Positions 33,567 to 42,381 of a stretch of DNA of 64,000 nucleotides are shown here, one piece after another. The stretch comes from a virus: positions 17,412-81,411 of IMG/VR virus record IMGVR_UViG_3300025816_000009. One strand, 5' to 3'. Numbering within the stretch: position 1 is the stretch's first letter; every line of letters starts with the position of its first letter. Under the pieces are notes generated by a model. That model had not been told where the DNA came from, ran no database searches, and saw only the letters and a program-made list of their open reading frames with translations. A program made the position numbers and the translations under genes.

Positions 33567-35303
33567 ATGGGCATTACTAGAATCAACATACCAAGCAAAG
33601 CACCGCTTCCGGACTTGTGGGAGAAAGTTCGTCCGGACTTCCCAATGCCATCTCCGAGGAAATATCAAGACGAAGTTCTCAACGTAATTTATTGGGCGCT
33701 TGAAAATGACGACTTCGATAACATAGTCATCCAAGCACCTACCGGAATCGGGAAGTCGGCAATCGCCATGACTGTTCAATCAAGATTTCAATCAGCATAT
33801 CTTCTCGCCCCAAGTTTGGGATTGGCTCAACAATACAAAGATGATTACGGTCATGTTCTCAAAGAAGTTCGAGGCCGTTCCAATTTTCCTTGTTGGGTTC
33901 GTTCGGGTAATGCTGACGGAGCGCCTTGTCATGGTGTCAAGAAGTCCTGTCCTCACACGAAGCGGGAAGACCCTTGCCCGTACTACGAACAAAAATACGC
34001 GGCTACTGATGCTCGCTTGACGCTCTCGAATCCGGCATATATGTTCAGAGTCATACAGGGCGACCCAAACTTCGACCAAAGAAAGTTCGCAATAATTGAC
34101 GAGGCTCACAACATGGAATCCTTCTTCATGGATTTGATGGAAGTAAAAATAACGACAAGAGATTGGCAAATGATTCACGGCGCTCGTACAGGTTTACCAA
34201 TGGCTTACGCTCCCGAGGATTGGAAAACTCCGATGGAGAATCTTTTCAATGGCGCGAAGCGTTATCTCGAACTTGCGGAAAAGGATGAAGATGAGAAGGG
34301 TGTAGAAAATGGGCGCAAGTTATTGAGCCGATGTTCAACATTTTTGGAATTGCTAAAACAACCGAAGAGAGTTATTGTCGAAACCAAGAGCGACAGGAAT
34401 GGGAAGTTCGTAGTTGCGAAGCCTATTCGTGTCAATAGTTTCGCGCTTGAACATCTCGAACGAATCAGCGAGAAAAGAATATTCCTTTCAGCGACAATTT
34501 TGAATTGTGAAACCTTCCTCAACAATCTCGGACTTGGGCATCAGAAAACTCTGTATGTTAATGTCAACAAATCTCCATTCAATCCGGATAACTTCAATAT
34601 CGTTTACGCTCCATGTGGTCCTATGTCTTGGAGCAAGCGTGATAATAGCGTCAAGAAACAAATCAAAGCGATAGCCGCAATCATGGATAGAAATACAGAC
34701 AAGCGTGGAGTCGTTCTGCCTCACTCACATTATATCCGTGAGAAAATTGTTGATGGACTTCGCGACTTGGGTTATGGAGATAGGATTCTAACTCATGGTT
34801 CAGATGCGACAGGACGCAATATTGCGATTGACACTTTCTTCAAATCTCCGAGACAGGATTTAGTTCTCATCTCGACCTACGTCGGTGAGGGATTCGATTT
34901 CAAAGGCCGGCTTGCTGAATGGTTGGTCATTTGTAAGATTCCATTCCTTCCTGTCAAAGACCCTCAAATCGAATTGAGAATGAAAGAGGACGAGCATTCA
35001 TGGAGACGAGACAACGAAGGAACTCCGGCTTGTCCGTATGAAGAACCGAATAAATATTCAAACGGAATGTGTTCATCATTCAACTGCGCGAAACCTTGTC
35101 AGTCATGGTACAATCTCCAAACTGCTCTGAAACTTGTACAGGGCGCGGGACGAATTATTAGAAGTCAAGATGACAAAGGCGACCTGTACATCCTTGATGG
35201 GTCGTGGCAAAGGTGGGCGAGATGGAACAGTCATCTGTTGCCGTCATGGTTCAAAAACTCAATAAGAGAGATGAAGCCGTGGTTGAAGCGAGGGATTGCG
35301 TGA
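33567..35303 (+). CDS. XPD/DinG-like superfamily 2 DNA helicase
   Basis: 578 residues from the ATG at 33567, chosen because it lies 30 nt from TTAATAACGTGGG; a longer upstream frame overlaps the preceding gene. Walker A is APTGIGKS (about residue 56), four cysteines between about 109 and 140 (PCWV, PCHG, SCPH, PCPYY) fit the XPD iron-sulfur cluster, DEAH is in IIDEAHNME (about 177) and motif VI is LVQGAGRIIR (about 524). It should unwind DNA 5' to 3' during repair or replication. XPD-like helicases are archaeal/eukaryotic style; DinG is the bacterial alternative. Confidence 0.8.
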   Translation: MGITRINIPSKAPLPDLWEKVRPDFPMPSPRKYQDEVLNVIYWALENDDFDNIVIQAPTGIGKSAIAMTVQSRFQSAYLLAPSLGLAQQYKDDYGHVLKEVRGRSNFPCWVRSGNADGAPCHGVKKSCPHTKREDPCPYYEQKYAATDARLTLSNPAYMFRVIQGDPNFDQRKFAIIDEAHNMESFFMDLMEVKITTRDWQMIHGARTGLPMAYAPEDWKTPMENLFNGAKRYLELAEKDEDEKGVENGRKLLSRCSTFLELLKQPKRVIVETKSDRNGKFVVAKPIRVNSFALEHLERISEKRIFLSATILNCETFLNNLGLGHQKTLYVNVNKSPFNPDNFNIVYAPCGPMSWSKRDNSVKKQIKAIAAIMDRNTDKRGVVLPHSHYIREKIVDGLRDLGYGDRILTHGSDATGRNIAIDTFFKSPRQDLVLISTYVGEGFDFKGRLAEWLVICKIPFLPVKDPQIELRMKEDEHSWRRDNEGTPACPYEEPNKYSNGMCSSFNCAKPCQSWYNLQTALKLVQGAGRIIRSQDDKGDLYILDGSWQRWARWNSHLLPSWFKNSIREMKPWLKRGIA

Positions 35304-35587
35304 AAGAATTACCCGAGTTCGTTCTTGCTCCGAAGCACAAGTTTGAAATGAATGGCGAGACTATTGACATCCCCTCAAGAAAAGTTCGAGTTTACGGTTA
35401 TGCAAATTGGCCGTCATGTCCGAATTGTAAAAGAGAAGGACCTATGGATGGCTTTCTTCTCAAGCCCGAGGAATGGCCGAACGCTGTAATCATTTGCGGT
35501 GAACATCCGGGTTGCGGAATATTTTGGTGTCAGATTGGAGTTCCGCCCCAAGACCATACTTGGACGTATATCGAAAGTAATGGTTGA
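35300..35587 (+). CDS. Small zinc-ribbon-like protein (95 aa)
   Basis: A GTG start overlapping the helicase stop (GTGA) gives KELPEFVLAPKHKFEMNG; upstream in-frame starts would overlap the helicase by about 100 nt. Cysteines in CPNCKREG, ICGEHPGCGIFWC suggest a zinc fold with four Cys and one or two His. It is in the helicase operon. Function unknown. Confidence 0.55.
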   Translation: MKELPEFVLAPKHKFEMNGETIDIPSRKVRVYGYANWPSCPNCKREGPMDGFLLKPEEWPNAVIICGEHPGCGIFWCQIGVPPQDHTWTYIESNG

Positions 35588-35726
35588 CGGGCATGAAGTT
35601 TCAAACGGCACAAGAAACTGCTTTTTATGAGTCCGCCTCTCTCTTCCTTGTGTTGTTCCATTATTCCAATCATGCCCTGTGAGTAAGATAGAAAGGCCGC
35701 TCCCAAATCGTCCGTTCGTTCGGGAA

Positions 35727-35828
35727 CGCCTTTCGGCGAGAGAAGATTTCTGTCCTTCCAAGACCCCTGCGGTGGCGGTTCTGCCTCGTGCTTGAAGGGC
35801 GGTGTCGGAGTGGCTTTCTTCTCTGTAC
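35727..35828 (-). ncRNA. sR12: candidate structured small RNA, class-2 initiator
   Basis: Minus TATA CCTTTATAG (start 35853) is followed by CCTACGACAGTACAG, the class-2 start shared with sR9. AGAGAAGA pairs with TCTTCTCT (35817-35824 with 35739-35746, 8 bp), followed directly by a perfect CGCC-GAAA-GGCG tetraloop hairpin (35727-35738). No open frame of significance. It points towards the end of the helicase operon, leaving about 140 nt (35588-35726) in which I see nothing else. Confidence 0.5.
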
Positions 35829-35846
35829 TGTCGTAGGCACTTCCGG

Positions 35847-35902
35847 CTATAAAGGTTTCGGTTTATCAATGTCTCATTCTATCAATAAAAAGACTTATAA
35901 AC
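35847..35902. promoter_or_regulatory. Bidirectional dual-box promoter for sR12 and sR13
   Basis: TATCAATG (35864-35871) and TATCAATA (35880-35887), 16 bp apart, between a minus TATA (35847-35857) and a plus TATA (CTTATAAAC from 35894). Confidence 0.6.
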
Positions 35903-35918
35903 AGACACCTATAGGGTC

Positions 35919-36112
35919 AAACAGCGAAAGTGGGTACGCCACCCACACAACAGAGGTTGTAAAATATTCATGTTGGGCAGTTCGCCGTCAGAAGACTGAC
36001 GTTAAACAACGAGGAAGTACACGGCAGACCCCGGGCGAGGGGAAGTGGCAGAGGGTAGGGGCTGTCGCAACACGGATTACACGGATTCGTGATAGTAGGT
36101 AGGGGCTATCAC
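35919..36112 (+). ncRNA. sR13: candidate structured RNA (about 190 nt)
   Basis: Plus TATA then CTATAGGGTCAAACAGCG, the same context as the 11999 mRNA start but without the ATG. Strong hairpins follow: GTGGGT-ACGCC-ACCCAC (35930-35946), CGTCAG-AAGA-CTGACG (35986-36001) nested in GTTGT/ACAAC (35956-36010), and a terminal GTGATAG/CTATCAC (36089-36112). Short direct repeats ACACGGATT and GTAGGGGCT occur near the 3' end. The next gene's TATA follows immediately, so it may also act as a long upstream leader. Confidence 0.45.
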
Positions 36113-36152
36113 ACACGACTTTCTTATTAACGTGGGAATGTCCCATTTCAAT

Positions 36153-38126
36153 ATGGACGGCGAAGTTAGGCAATCAGCGGACAGTGCAACAAGATTTGAT
36201 GTGGTGGTTGAAGGACTCGAATGTTCACTGACATTTTTATCAGCCGCAAAAGGTAGAATGGACTTCGCGCTTGAGATTGACGGTACACCGAAGGGTAAGA
36301 TAAATGTCCTATCTCAACACTCACTTAGCCGGCTTGACAGTGGTTTAGAGGGTGATGCAAAAAAGAATTGGGCTAACAGAATGTTGGCTGTCGGAATTAT
36401 TCTGAAAGATGGAACATATATTCCCGCTCCGATTGAGAAGCGAGAACTTGTTGAAGCATCAACTTACCACGGTGAGGATTCAACTCTTGGGGCTATTGAC
36501 GCCGATACGATTGAAGAGTTCCTAAAGAAAGAGGATTTGATTGACCGAGTGAATGAGATTCTACACGAATCAAGAGGAACACCTTTTGTCGGTGATGATG
36601 CGAACTTGCTTCTCACGTTCTTAGTTATGTTGTCATGCAAAACCGGAAGTCCACTGAATCTTGAGATGATTGGTCAGTCAGCGTCCGGAAAAACATACAT
36701 GACTCTAACTGCTAGGAACGGTTTTCCTAAGTCGATGGTTATGGTTCTAGCCGGTGCATCTCGTGAAGCATTGAAGTACGATTATGATGAAGTCGATGAA
36801 GACGGGAACTTCATTGTGAAAGTCGATGGTAAATGTATTGTCGTTCTTGAGAAAGATGAATCAGAACCTTTCATTAGAAAGATGAAACCATTAATGTCCG
36901 GCGACGATTCAGAATTGGTTTGGAAAACTCCAATCAAAAATGAACTGACAGGAGAGATTGAGACAAGAGATTTCATTATTAGAGGTCAACCAAGTTTCAT
37001 AACGCTAACCACTAGAAATCCTAGGGAACAAGAACAAATCACAAGACAACTTCTGATGACTCCGGATATTACAAGCGAGAAAGTCGGAATGGTTGTTGAG
37101 AATCAATTACTCTCCAAAGCAAGACCCGAACAATTCAACGTCCATCCCGATGTGAAATTATTACAAGCGTCAATGCTGTCATTGAAAAATTACAAAGTTA
37201 GGAACATATTCGCTCCTATAATGTCGGACTTCTTCCCTGCTAAGAACGCTCAACATCAAAGAGACATAGCAAAAGTTCTGTCAATAATTGATTCAATCAC
37301 TTTGTTGCATCAACATCAACGCCCGGTTGAAGTTTTCAACGATACAGAATATCTGTTGTCTTCTGTTGAAGATAATGTGTACGGATTAATCCTTGCCGAC
37401 TTGGTATTGAGAGCGAGCCTGTCGGGTGTACCGGATGGTTCGTGGGTTATCTTCACCGAGATGACTGCGATGGAACAATCGAAAAGACCACTCTCCGCTG
37501 ACAATATTCTTCAATGGCTACACATCAATGCGTTCGCCTGCACCAAGAATGCTTTGCTCGAAAAACATTTGCCGACTTTAGAAGATGCCGGCTTGATAGA
37601 AGTAAAAGCAAGAGGTGGTGGCCGAGGCGGTGGGAGAAAGACATGGCGCTTGGTGAAGACCCGTAGCGGTTTAATGGAGACATATGCCTTAACACCCCTA
37701 TTCATTGAACACGCACGAAAAGCAATCCCTGTAATCCTCGAGGACTTCGCTGACGTGATTACTAGAGCAGGCAAACCCGCAAAGTTCAGACAGATAGATA
37801 AGAACGAAAAAGCAATTCTGAAATCGCTTGGATGTAAATCAAAGAAAGATTCGCAGGTTTGGCGAAGTTTGTTATTACCAAATTACATGAGAAAATCAAA
37901 TCGAGATAGAATGCTTTGGGACATTATTGGCGTCAATAGGTCAAGAGACTCAATGTTCTCCGGCACAAGTTGGCTTGACCAAACCAAGAAATCAACTGCG
38001 ACTGAAAAGTTAGAAGCGCAAAAGTCTGTCAGAGAAACTATCAAGAAAGTGCAAATATCAGAGCATTCGAATGAAGGATGGGAATCCTTGGCTGAATTAT
38101 ACATTGATGAATATGAAGATTCTTGA
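36153..38126 (+). CDS. AAA+/P-loop replication ATPase (putative helicase)
   Basis: 657 residues from the ATG at 36153, which lies 30 nt from TTATTAACGTGGG; two earlier start codons lie inside the promoter spacing. Walker A is IGQSASGKTYM (about residue 175), Walker B-like KCIVVLEKDES (about 228), then ITLTTRNPREQE as a sensor-like strand. The C-terminal 170 residues resemble a winged helix (AFACTKNALLEKHLPTLEDAG) and a helical tail. This arrangement is like MCM-related or phage primase-helicase ATPases. Lying ahead of the SSB and recombinase genes, a replicative helicase role is plausible but unproven; no hexameric MCM hallmark was confirmed. Confidence 0.5.
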   Translation: MDGEVRQSADSATRFDVVVEGLECSLTFLSAAKGRMDFALEIDGTPKGKINVLSQHSLSRLDSGLEGDAKKNWANRMLAVGIILKDGTYIPAPIEKRELVEASTYHGEDSTLGAIDADTIEEFLKKEDLIDRVNEILHESRGTPFVGDDANLLLTFLVMLSCKTGSPLNLEMIGQSASGKTYMTLTARNGFPKSMVMVLAGASREALKYDYDEVDEDGNFIVKVDGKCIVVLEKDESEPFIRKMKPLMSGDDSELVWKTPIKNELTGEIETRDFIIRGQPSFITLTTRNPREQEQITRQLLMTPDITSEKVGMVVENQLLSKARPEQFNVHPDVKLLQASMLSLKNYKVRNIFAPIMSDFFPAKNAQHQRDIAKVLSIIDSITLLHQHQRPVEVFNDTEYLLSSVEDNVYGLILADLVLRASLSGVPDGSWVIFTEMTAMEQSKRPLSADNILQWLHINAFACTKNALLEKHLPTLEDAGLIEVKARGGGRGGGRKTWRLVKTRSGLMETYALTPLFIEHARKAIPVILEDFADVITRAGKPAKFRQIDKNEKAILKSLGCKSKKDSQVWRSLLLPNYMRKSNRDRMLWDIIGVNRSRDSMFSGTSWLDQTKKSTATEKLEAQKSVRETIKKVQISEHSNEGWESLAELYIDEYEDS

Positions 38127-38168
38127 ACACACCCTGTCCTTTATATTGGTGGGGAATGAGGGTACGAT

Positions 38169-39356
38169 ATGAGCAAATCTCAAACTGCATTACCCAAGAT
38201 AGCAAAGAAACGCCTCGCACCATATATTGAGCGCGGCATAGTGAACGGCATTTTTACCGACGGAAAACCCGTCGCTGAAATGTATCAGAGAAAAGCGAAC
38301 GACCCTTCGTTGTCGCAAACCATCTCTGAACTCGGCGGAGCATCATCCGAACCGGCGCAACAATTCATAACCGAAACTGTATTAGTGGATTTATCCGCAA
38401 TCCTTCGTCAGAAGAGATACACCGGACACCTAGATATATGGGAAGTAAATCACCGAATCGTTGGTGTGGCTTCCGGAAATCCTCGCCCTGTATGTTTCAT
38501 CATGGGACAGGCAGTAGTTGAAGATGACGATGTTGAATCAGAACCTTCATTATTCAGACTTTCACTTTGGGACGCAGACGCTTCTCTAGCAGATGACGTT
38601 GAAAGAGATGGAAAATATTCTCTAGCAATAACCTGCAAGAATCTTGACGCAGATATTCTTGACCTTCGACCAATGCAAGGTCTTGCTTCATTCGCTCAAG
38701 AAGAATACGAACATGGCGACCGTCAAGAATTACTCAAAGGATTATTCGACATAACAGATATTGCGGACTTGGAAGACAATCTTTCAGTCGGAAACAACGA
38801 CTTCCGTCTTATCGAAGCATCAGTATCTTACGCCGGAGTTCAAAACTCTCGTGCCGGAAATCAATTCGGAAAAATGCTACTGAAAGACGACTCAACTATG
38901 ACCATGGATGCAATTGAATCCGGTGAGAATCTACTTCTCAACTGTATGTGTTCAACTGCAATCGCTACACGATTCGGAAAATACTCAAAAATATTGGCTC
39001 TAGTATCTGTAAAGTCATCCAATGACTACGGATTATCAGCAAACATGGAATGTGCAATCGGTCTAGTGGTTGTTTCTCCACCCGAACCCGAGACACCGAA
39101 AGGTGGCGATGACGACGATGATGATGCGGCGTCATATTTCAAAACGAATGTCCCGACAATAACTGACGATGATGACGACGAAGAAGATGTGGCTTCTGAA
39201 ACACCAACTGAAACTACTGCAATAGTTGAAGATTCCACGGCAGAGGAAACAGAAGAAGTTGTCGAGACACCTACTCCAAAGAAGGCTGAAAAAGCCGCTG
39301 AAAAAGCCGCTGAACCCGCTACAGATGGCGACGATGATTGGGACGATTGGGACTGA
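38169..39356 (+). CDS. OB-fold single-stranded DNA-binding protein (RPA-like)
   Basis: 395 residues with beta-rich segments consistent with OB folds (VLVDLSAILRQKRYTGHLD, VCFIMGQAVVEDDDVESE then LFRLSLWDAD, YSLAITCKNLD) and a long acidic, Ala/Glu-rich tail ending DDDWDDWD. Acidic tails with aromatic ends mediate protein contacts in SSBs. Neighbours are an ATPase and a Sak4-like recombinase, as expected for a ssDNA-binding protein. The ATG is 30 nt from TTTATATTGG. The SSB identification is from composition and context, not from a diagnostic motif. Confidence 0.55.
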   Translation: MSKSQTALPKIAKKRLAPYIERGIVNGIFTDGKPVAEMYQRKANDPSLSQTISELGGASSEPAQQFITETVLVDLSAILRQKRYTGHLDIWEVNHRIVGVASGNPRPVCFIMGQAVVEDDDVESEPSLFRLSLWDADASLADDVERDGKYSLAITCKNLDADILDLRPMQGLASFAQEEYEHGDRQELLKGLFDITDIADLEDNLSVGNNDFRLIEASVSYAGVQNSRAGNQFGKMLLKDDSTMTMDAIESGENLLLNCMCSTAIATRFGKYSKILALVSVKSSNDYGLSANMECAIGLVVVSPPEPETPKGGDDDDDDAASYFKTNVPTITDDDDDEEDVASETPTETTAIVEDSTAEETEEVVETPTPKKAEKAAEKAAEPATDGDDDWDDWD

Positions 39357-39394
39357 TTGGAGTCGCTTAAATAGGTGGTAAATGAGGGATTGAT

Positions 39395-40285
39395 ATGGCT
39401 AAGAAGAAGAAGACTGATTATTCAGCATTAATAGCAACGGCAGATACGGGAACATCAATGGCGGAGAGCAAACCACTTCGTCATATGAAATTACAGGCAT
39501 TTCCGGGCGGTGGAAAATCACACTTCTCTCTGTCCTTTTTCGACCATGAAATGAAAACTGCCGGCTTGAAACCGGAAGAAGGATTGATGACTATTATTGA
39601 TTGTGATTTAGAAGGCCAAAGAGATTTGGTTGCTCGAGATGACATACTATCTCCGGAACTTCGCCCACGACTTTACAGAAAAGTTTGCCGAACACCCGAA
39701 GAAGTAAACCAAATGGTTCTAGCATTTATCGACTTGCACCGACAACACGCCGAAGAACATCCGGATGGCGTCCGTGTAATGTGTATGGAAAATGAAGGCG
39801 CGTATTATCTCGCTTGTCGTGATTATTACTCGATTGAAGTTCATGGAAAATCAGAGGCAGAACAATTACTATCTCGACAGGCTCAAGCAATTTCAGAAGG
39901 GAAGAAAACTCTCCCTATGTTTGCCGAAGGTCAAATGCACTCTTACAAAGTTATTAACAAAATGTTCTTTCAACCATACGAGAGATTGAAGGTTGGTGCG
40001 GAGATTTACAAATATCATTTCATCTCCACCGTTCTTTTGAAATCTTACACCGAAGGATATGGAACTGCAAATGAGAATCGTGTAGTCGCCGCGGCCGGAC
40101 GTGCTGATTTGACAGACCCTTTGTTTGATTGGATTATAGAATTGACTCAACAACAGAGGACAGTGAAGGGCGAATTAAAGACGCGCCACGTATCTGAAAT
40201 CAGAAAATCAAGAACTTGTAAACCGTTCAGAATAGAGAACCCAACACAAGAGAAGTTTTGGAATGCCGTAAAAAAGCAATCCTAA
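39395..40285 (+). CDS. Sak4/RecA-like ATPase
   Basis: 296 residues with Walker A FPGGGKSHF (about residue 36), a Walker B-type TIIDCDLEG and a following core of RecA type. It lacks the long N- and C-terminal domains of RadA, matching phage Sak4 single-strand annealing-associated ATPases, which work with an SSB. The SSB gene is directly upstream and a Cas4/RecB-like nuclease is downstream, forming a recombination module. Start has the standard spacing from TTAAATAGG. Confidence 0.65.
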   Translation: MAKKKKTDYSALIATADTGTSMAESKPLRHMKLQAFPGGGKSHFSLSFFDHEMKTAGLKPEEGLMTIIDCDLEGQRDLVARDDILSPELRPRLYRKVCRTPEEVNQMVLAFIDLHRQHAEEHPDGVRVMCMENEGAYYLACRDYYSIEVHGKSEAEQLLSRQAQAISEGKKTLPMFAEGQMHSYKVINKMFFQPYERLKVGAEIYKYHFISTVLLKSYTEGYGTANENRVVAAAGRADLTDPLFDWIIELTQQQRTVKGELKTRHVSEIRKSRTCKPFRIENPTQEKFWNAVKKQS

Positions 40286-40345
40286 ACATCTCCGTTAGCG
40301 AGTTCTTCAAATAGGTGGCTAACAGCGAAAGGAATGTGAACAAAC

Positions 40346-41545
40346 ATGAAAGTCCCGTACTTATCCGCATCCCGTTTGAAGACTGCACAAGATTGTCAAC
40401 TATCTTACAAACTTCGTTATGACCCACCAAATGAAGAAGCAGTTCAAGTAAAATGGGCTAACGAACATCGCGACAATCTCGGACCTGCTCGTCTTGGCGG
40501 TAATATTCACAACGCTCTCGAAGAGTGGAGAAGACCAAATCCAAAGACAGGAAAAGTCAGACGCCCACGTCTTGACAAACTGCTAGAACTTTACGACGCT
40601 GAATGCGCCAAAGCGGAAATTGATTTCGACCTCTATGAAGATGGAGTGAAAATGTTGACACGTTGGTTTCAGAAGAGAGGAACTGCACCTGTCAAAGTTC
40701 TTCACGTCGAGCAACAATTCGGTTCTCATAGAGCGCCGTACATTTTGTCAAATGGAGTTCCCGTCTTTGGGTTCATTGATTTGACGCTTGAGATTGACGA
40801 GAACACAATCGAACTTGTTGATTACAAAACTCAACGAGCGCCAATCAAACAAGAGGAAGCAGATTCAAATGTACAGGCGGGAATGTATCTTTCAGTCGCT
40901 AAGGAATTATGGCCGGATAAGGATATTATATTCACTTTCGATTTGACTCGTTATGGAACTGTTTCAACTCGTTGGTCAGATGAAAAGATTGACACTTTCA
41001 AAGCATTCTTGAAAACCAAATGGGAATGGATTAATTCAATTGAAGAACCAAAGGCAACAATCGGACCTGCCTGTAAATGGTGTGCGTTTACTGAAATCTG
41101 TCCGAAGGCTCAAAAACTTGTTCAGATGGGAGCGTGGGATATTGTTGTCGGAGCAACACCCGTTGATGATGACCCCGATGAAATGTTAGACCAACTTCAA
41201 GGAATCAAGGCGGCTCAAGCAATTCTCACAAAGAAAAAGAAAGCAATCGAAGACCACATCAAGAATGAGTGGTTCGATAGACACGCCGCCGTAGGAGAAA
41301 ATACTAGGATTACAGAGAAGTATGCGGTGAAGTGGGAAGATAGGAAAAACAAGAAGTATCTTCCACACGAAGTTCAGCGATTAGTACCGGCCGGAGTTTA
41401 CGGACAAATGTCAACTTTGTCAAATACAAATGTTGAACGGTTGTTGCCTGTTTTACCCGAGGATGTGCAAAAAGCCATCAGAGACACCGCAATATCTAAA
41501 CCATTCAAAGCATTGACTATTCGTAAGAGACAAGATGCCAACTGA
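40346..41545 (+). CDS. Cas4/RecB-like PD-(D/E)XK nuclease with Fe-S cysteines
   Basis: 399 residues. Nuclease motifs are PVFGFIDLTLEI (Asp about residue 143) and ELVDYKTQR (about 158, D-x-K). One cysteine is near the N-terminus (TAQDCQLSYK) and three near residues 243-253 (CKWCAFTEIC), the C...CxxC...C pattern of the Cas4/AddB iron-sulfur cluster. It probably resects DNA ends in recombination. No cas1, cas2 or CRISPR array is present, so an adaptation role is unlikely. The C-terminal 100 residues are not recognised. Confidence 0.7.
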   Translation: MKVPYLSASRLKTAQDCQLSYKLRYDPPNEEAVQVKWANEHRDNLGPARLGGNIHNALEEWRRPNPKTGKVRRPRLDKLLELYDAECAKAEIDFDLYEDGVKMLTRWFQKRGTAPVKVLHVEQQFGSHRAPYILSNGVPVFGFIDLTLEIDENTIELVDYKTQRAPIKQEEADSNVQAGMYLSVAKELWPDKDIIFTFDLTRYGTVSTRWSDEKIDTFKAFLKTKWEWINSIEEPKATIGPACKWCAFTEICPKAQKLVQMGAWDIVVGATPVDDDPDEMLDQLQGIKAAQAILTKKKKAIEDHIKNEWFDRHAAVGENTRITEKYAVKWEDRKNKKYLPHEVQRLVPAGVYGQMSTLSNTNVERLLPVLPEDVQKAIRDTAISKPFKALTIRKRQDAN

Positions 41546-41867
41546 TGAAAATAACAGAGAAGTTCCATCATCAAAGTACGGCAAGCGCCAATTCGGACGC
41601 ATGGGCAAGACCGATGGCCGCAACGTAAAACGCCTTCATCGAGCCATGTTAAAAGCAGGCGCGGGGCATCCATCCGGGACGGCATTGACTACAGGTCAGA
41701 TTGTACAATTAGATGACCAACCATTTGAAATGCACCGTCTCACAAATCATCTCGCCAAGAAACCACATCTGTTCAAATGTGTAGGAACTGAAAGAGTCGC
41801 CGGAATTGATGGTCGAACTCGATACCCTCAAAAGTTGTGGCTTGCTAGGGAAGATGCCTACGAATAA
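41535..41867 (+). CDS. Hypothetical basic protein (110 aa)
   Basis: Not recognised. It overlaps the nuclease stop by 11 nt. The N-terminal half is basic (KYGKRQFGRMGKTDGRNVKRLHR) when read in two pieces, and the rest is a mixed alpha/beta region (EMHRLTNHLAKKPHLFKCVG). Its stop lies directly beside the first palindrome of the origin-like stretch. Confidence 0.5.
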   Translation: MPTDENNREVPSSKYGKRQFGRMGKTDGRNVKRLHRAMLKAGAGHPSGTALTTGQIVQLDDQPFEMHRLTNHLAKKPHLFKCVGTERVAGIDGRTRYPQKLWLAREDAYE

Positions 41868-42141
41868 TATTGACGTCAATACCTTGACTACCAAGACTTC
41901 CTATAGGCTCTGTATTTTTACTCCTTATAGAACGACGCCGTTTTGAAGCCAAAATAAATGTGCGCTTGCGGCTCAAAAACGCACTTTTTTTCTAGTGCAA
42001 AAAGTGTGCAAAAGTTCGATTAAAAAGAAACTATTTCCGGGCTATTGGTGTCAATATTCTGACACTACTTAACCTGTGCAAAATATCGCAAGTTTTTTTC
42101 TCAATATTATCCCCAATATACCCACATATTGACGTCAATAT
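41868..42141. other. Origin-like AT-rich stretch with palindromes and short repeats
   Basis: TATTGACGTCAATA at 41868-41881 and ATATTGACGTCAATAT at 42126-42141 are perfect palindromes; ATTGGTGTCAAT at 42044-42055 is a degenerate third copy. Between them are GTGCAAAA repeats (about 41995, 42006 and 42073), a CGCAC-TTTTTT counterpart and long A/T runs. There is no coding frame. The position, just ahead of the clamp, primase, clamp loader and polymerase genes, suits an origin of replication. Operators for a repressor are the alternative. Confidence 0.5.
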
Positions 42142-42181
42142 ATTCGAAAATGTAAAGGAAGTAGGGAAAACGATGTCTTTT

Positions 42182-42209
42182 CATTGATAAAACCAAAACA
42201 TTGATAAGG
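42182..42209 (+). promoter_or_regulatory. Dual-box promoter of the 35-aa gene
   Basis: CATTGATA (42182-42189) and ACATTGATAAGG (42199-42210); the second box doubles as TATA element, with the ATG at 42230 30 nt after TTGATAAGG, preceded by CATAGGACGAAAC. Confidence 0.5.
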
Positions 42210-42229
42210 GGGAAGACATAGGACGAAAC

Positions 42230-42337
42230 ATGGAGATAAGTCCTAGTTTGATAGGACCAATCGTGGTATTGTTGCCACCTTTGGGAATGATAGTAGTCGG
42301 GTTGTTAATGACCGGAATGTTGACCGTTCGTCGGTAA
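42230..42337 (+). CDS. 35-residue membrane peptide
   Basis: The ATG is fixed by promoter spacing and by the AGGACGAAAC-ATG context shared with larger genes. The product is one hydrophobic segment (GPIVVLLPPLGMIVVGLLM) bounded by MEISPSL and a basic VRR end, so it should span a membrane with its C-terminus on the positive side. Its place next to the origin-like stretch and ahead of the clamp gene is notable. Function unknown. Confidence 0.5.
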   Translation: MEISPSLIGPIVVLLPPLGMIVVGLLMTGMLTVRR

Positions 42338-42381
42338 ATATACACCATTCATTTCATAAAGGTGTGGAACGACGAAGAACT

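Noticed and set aside
40346-41545. CRISPR adaptation gene cas4
   Set aside because: No cas1, cas2 or array; gene context is recombination.
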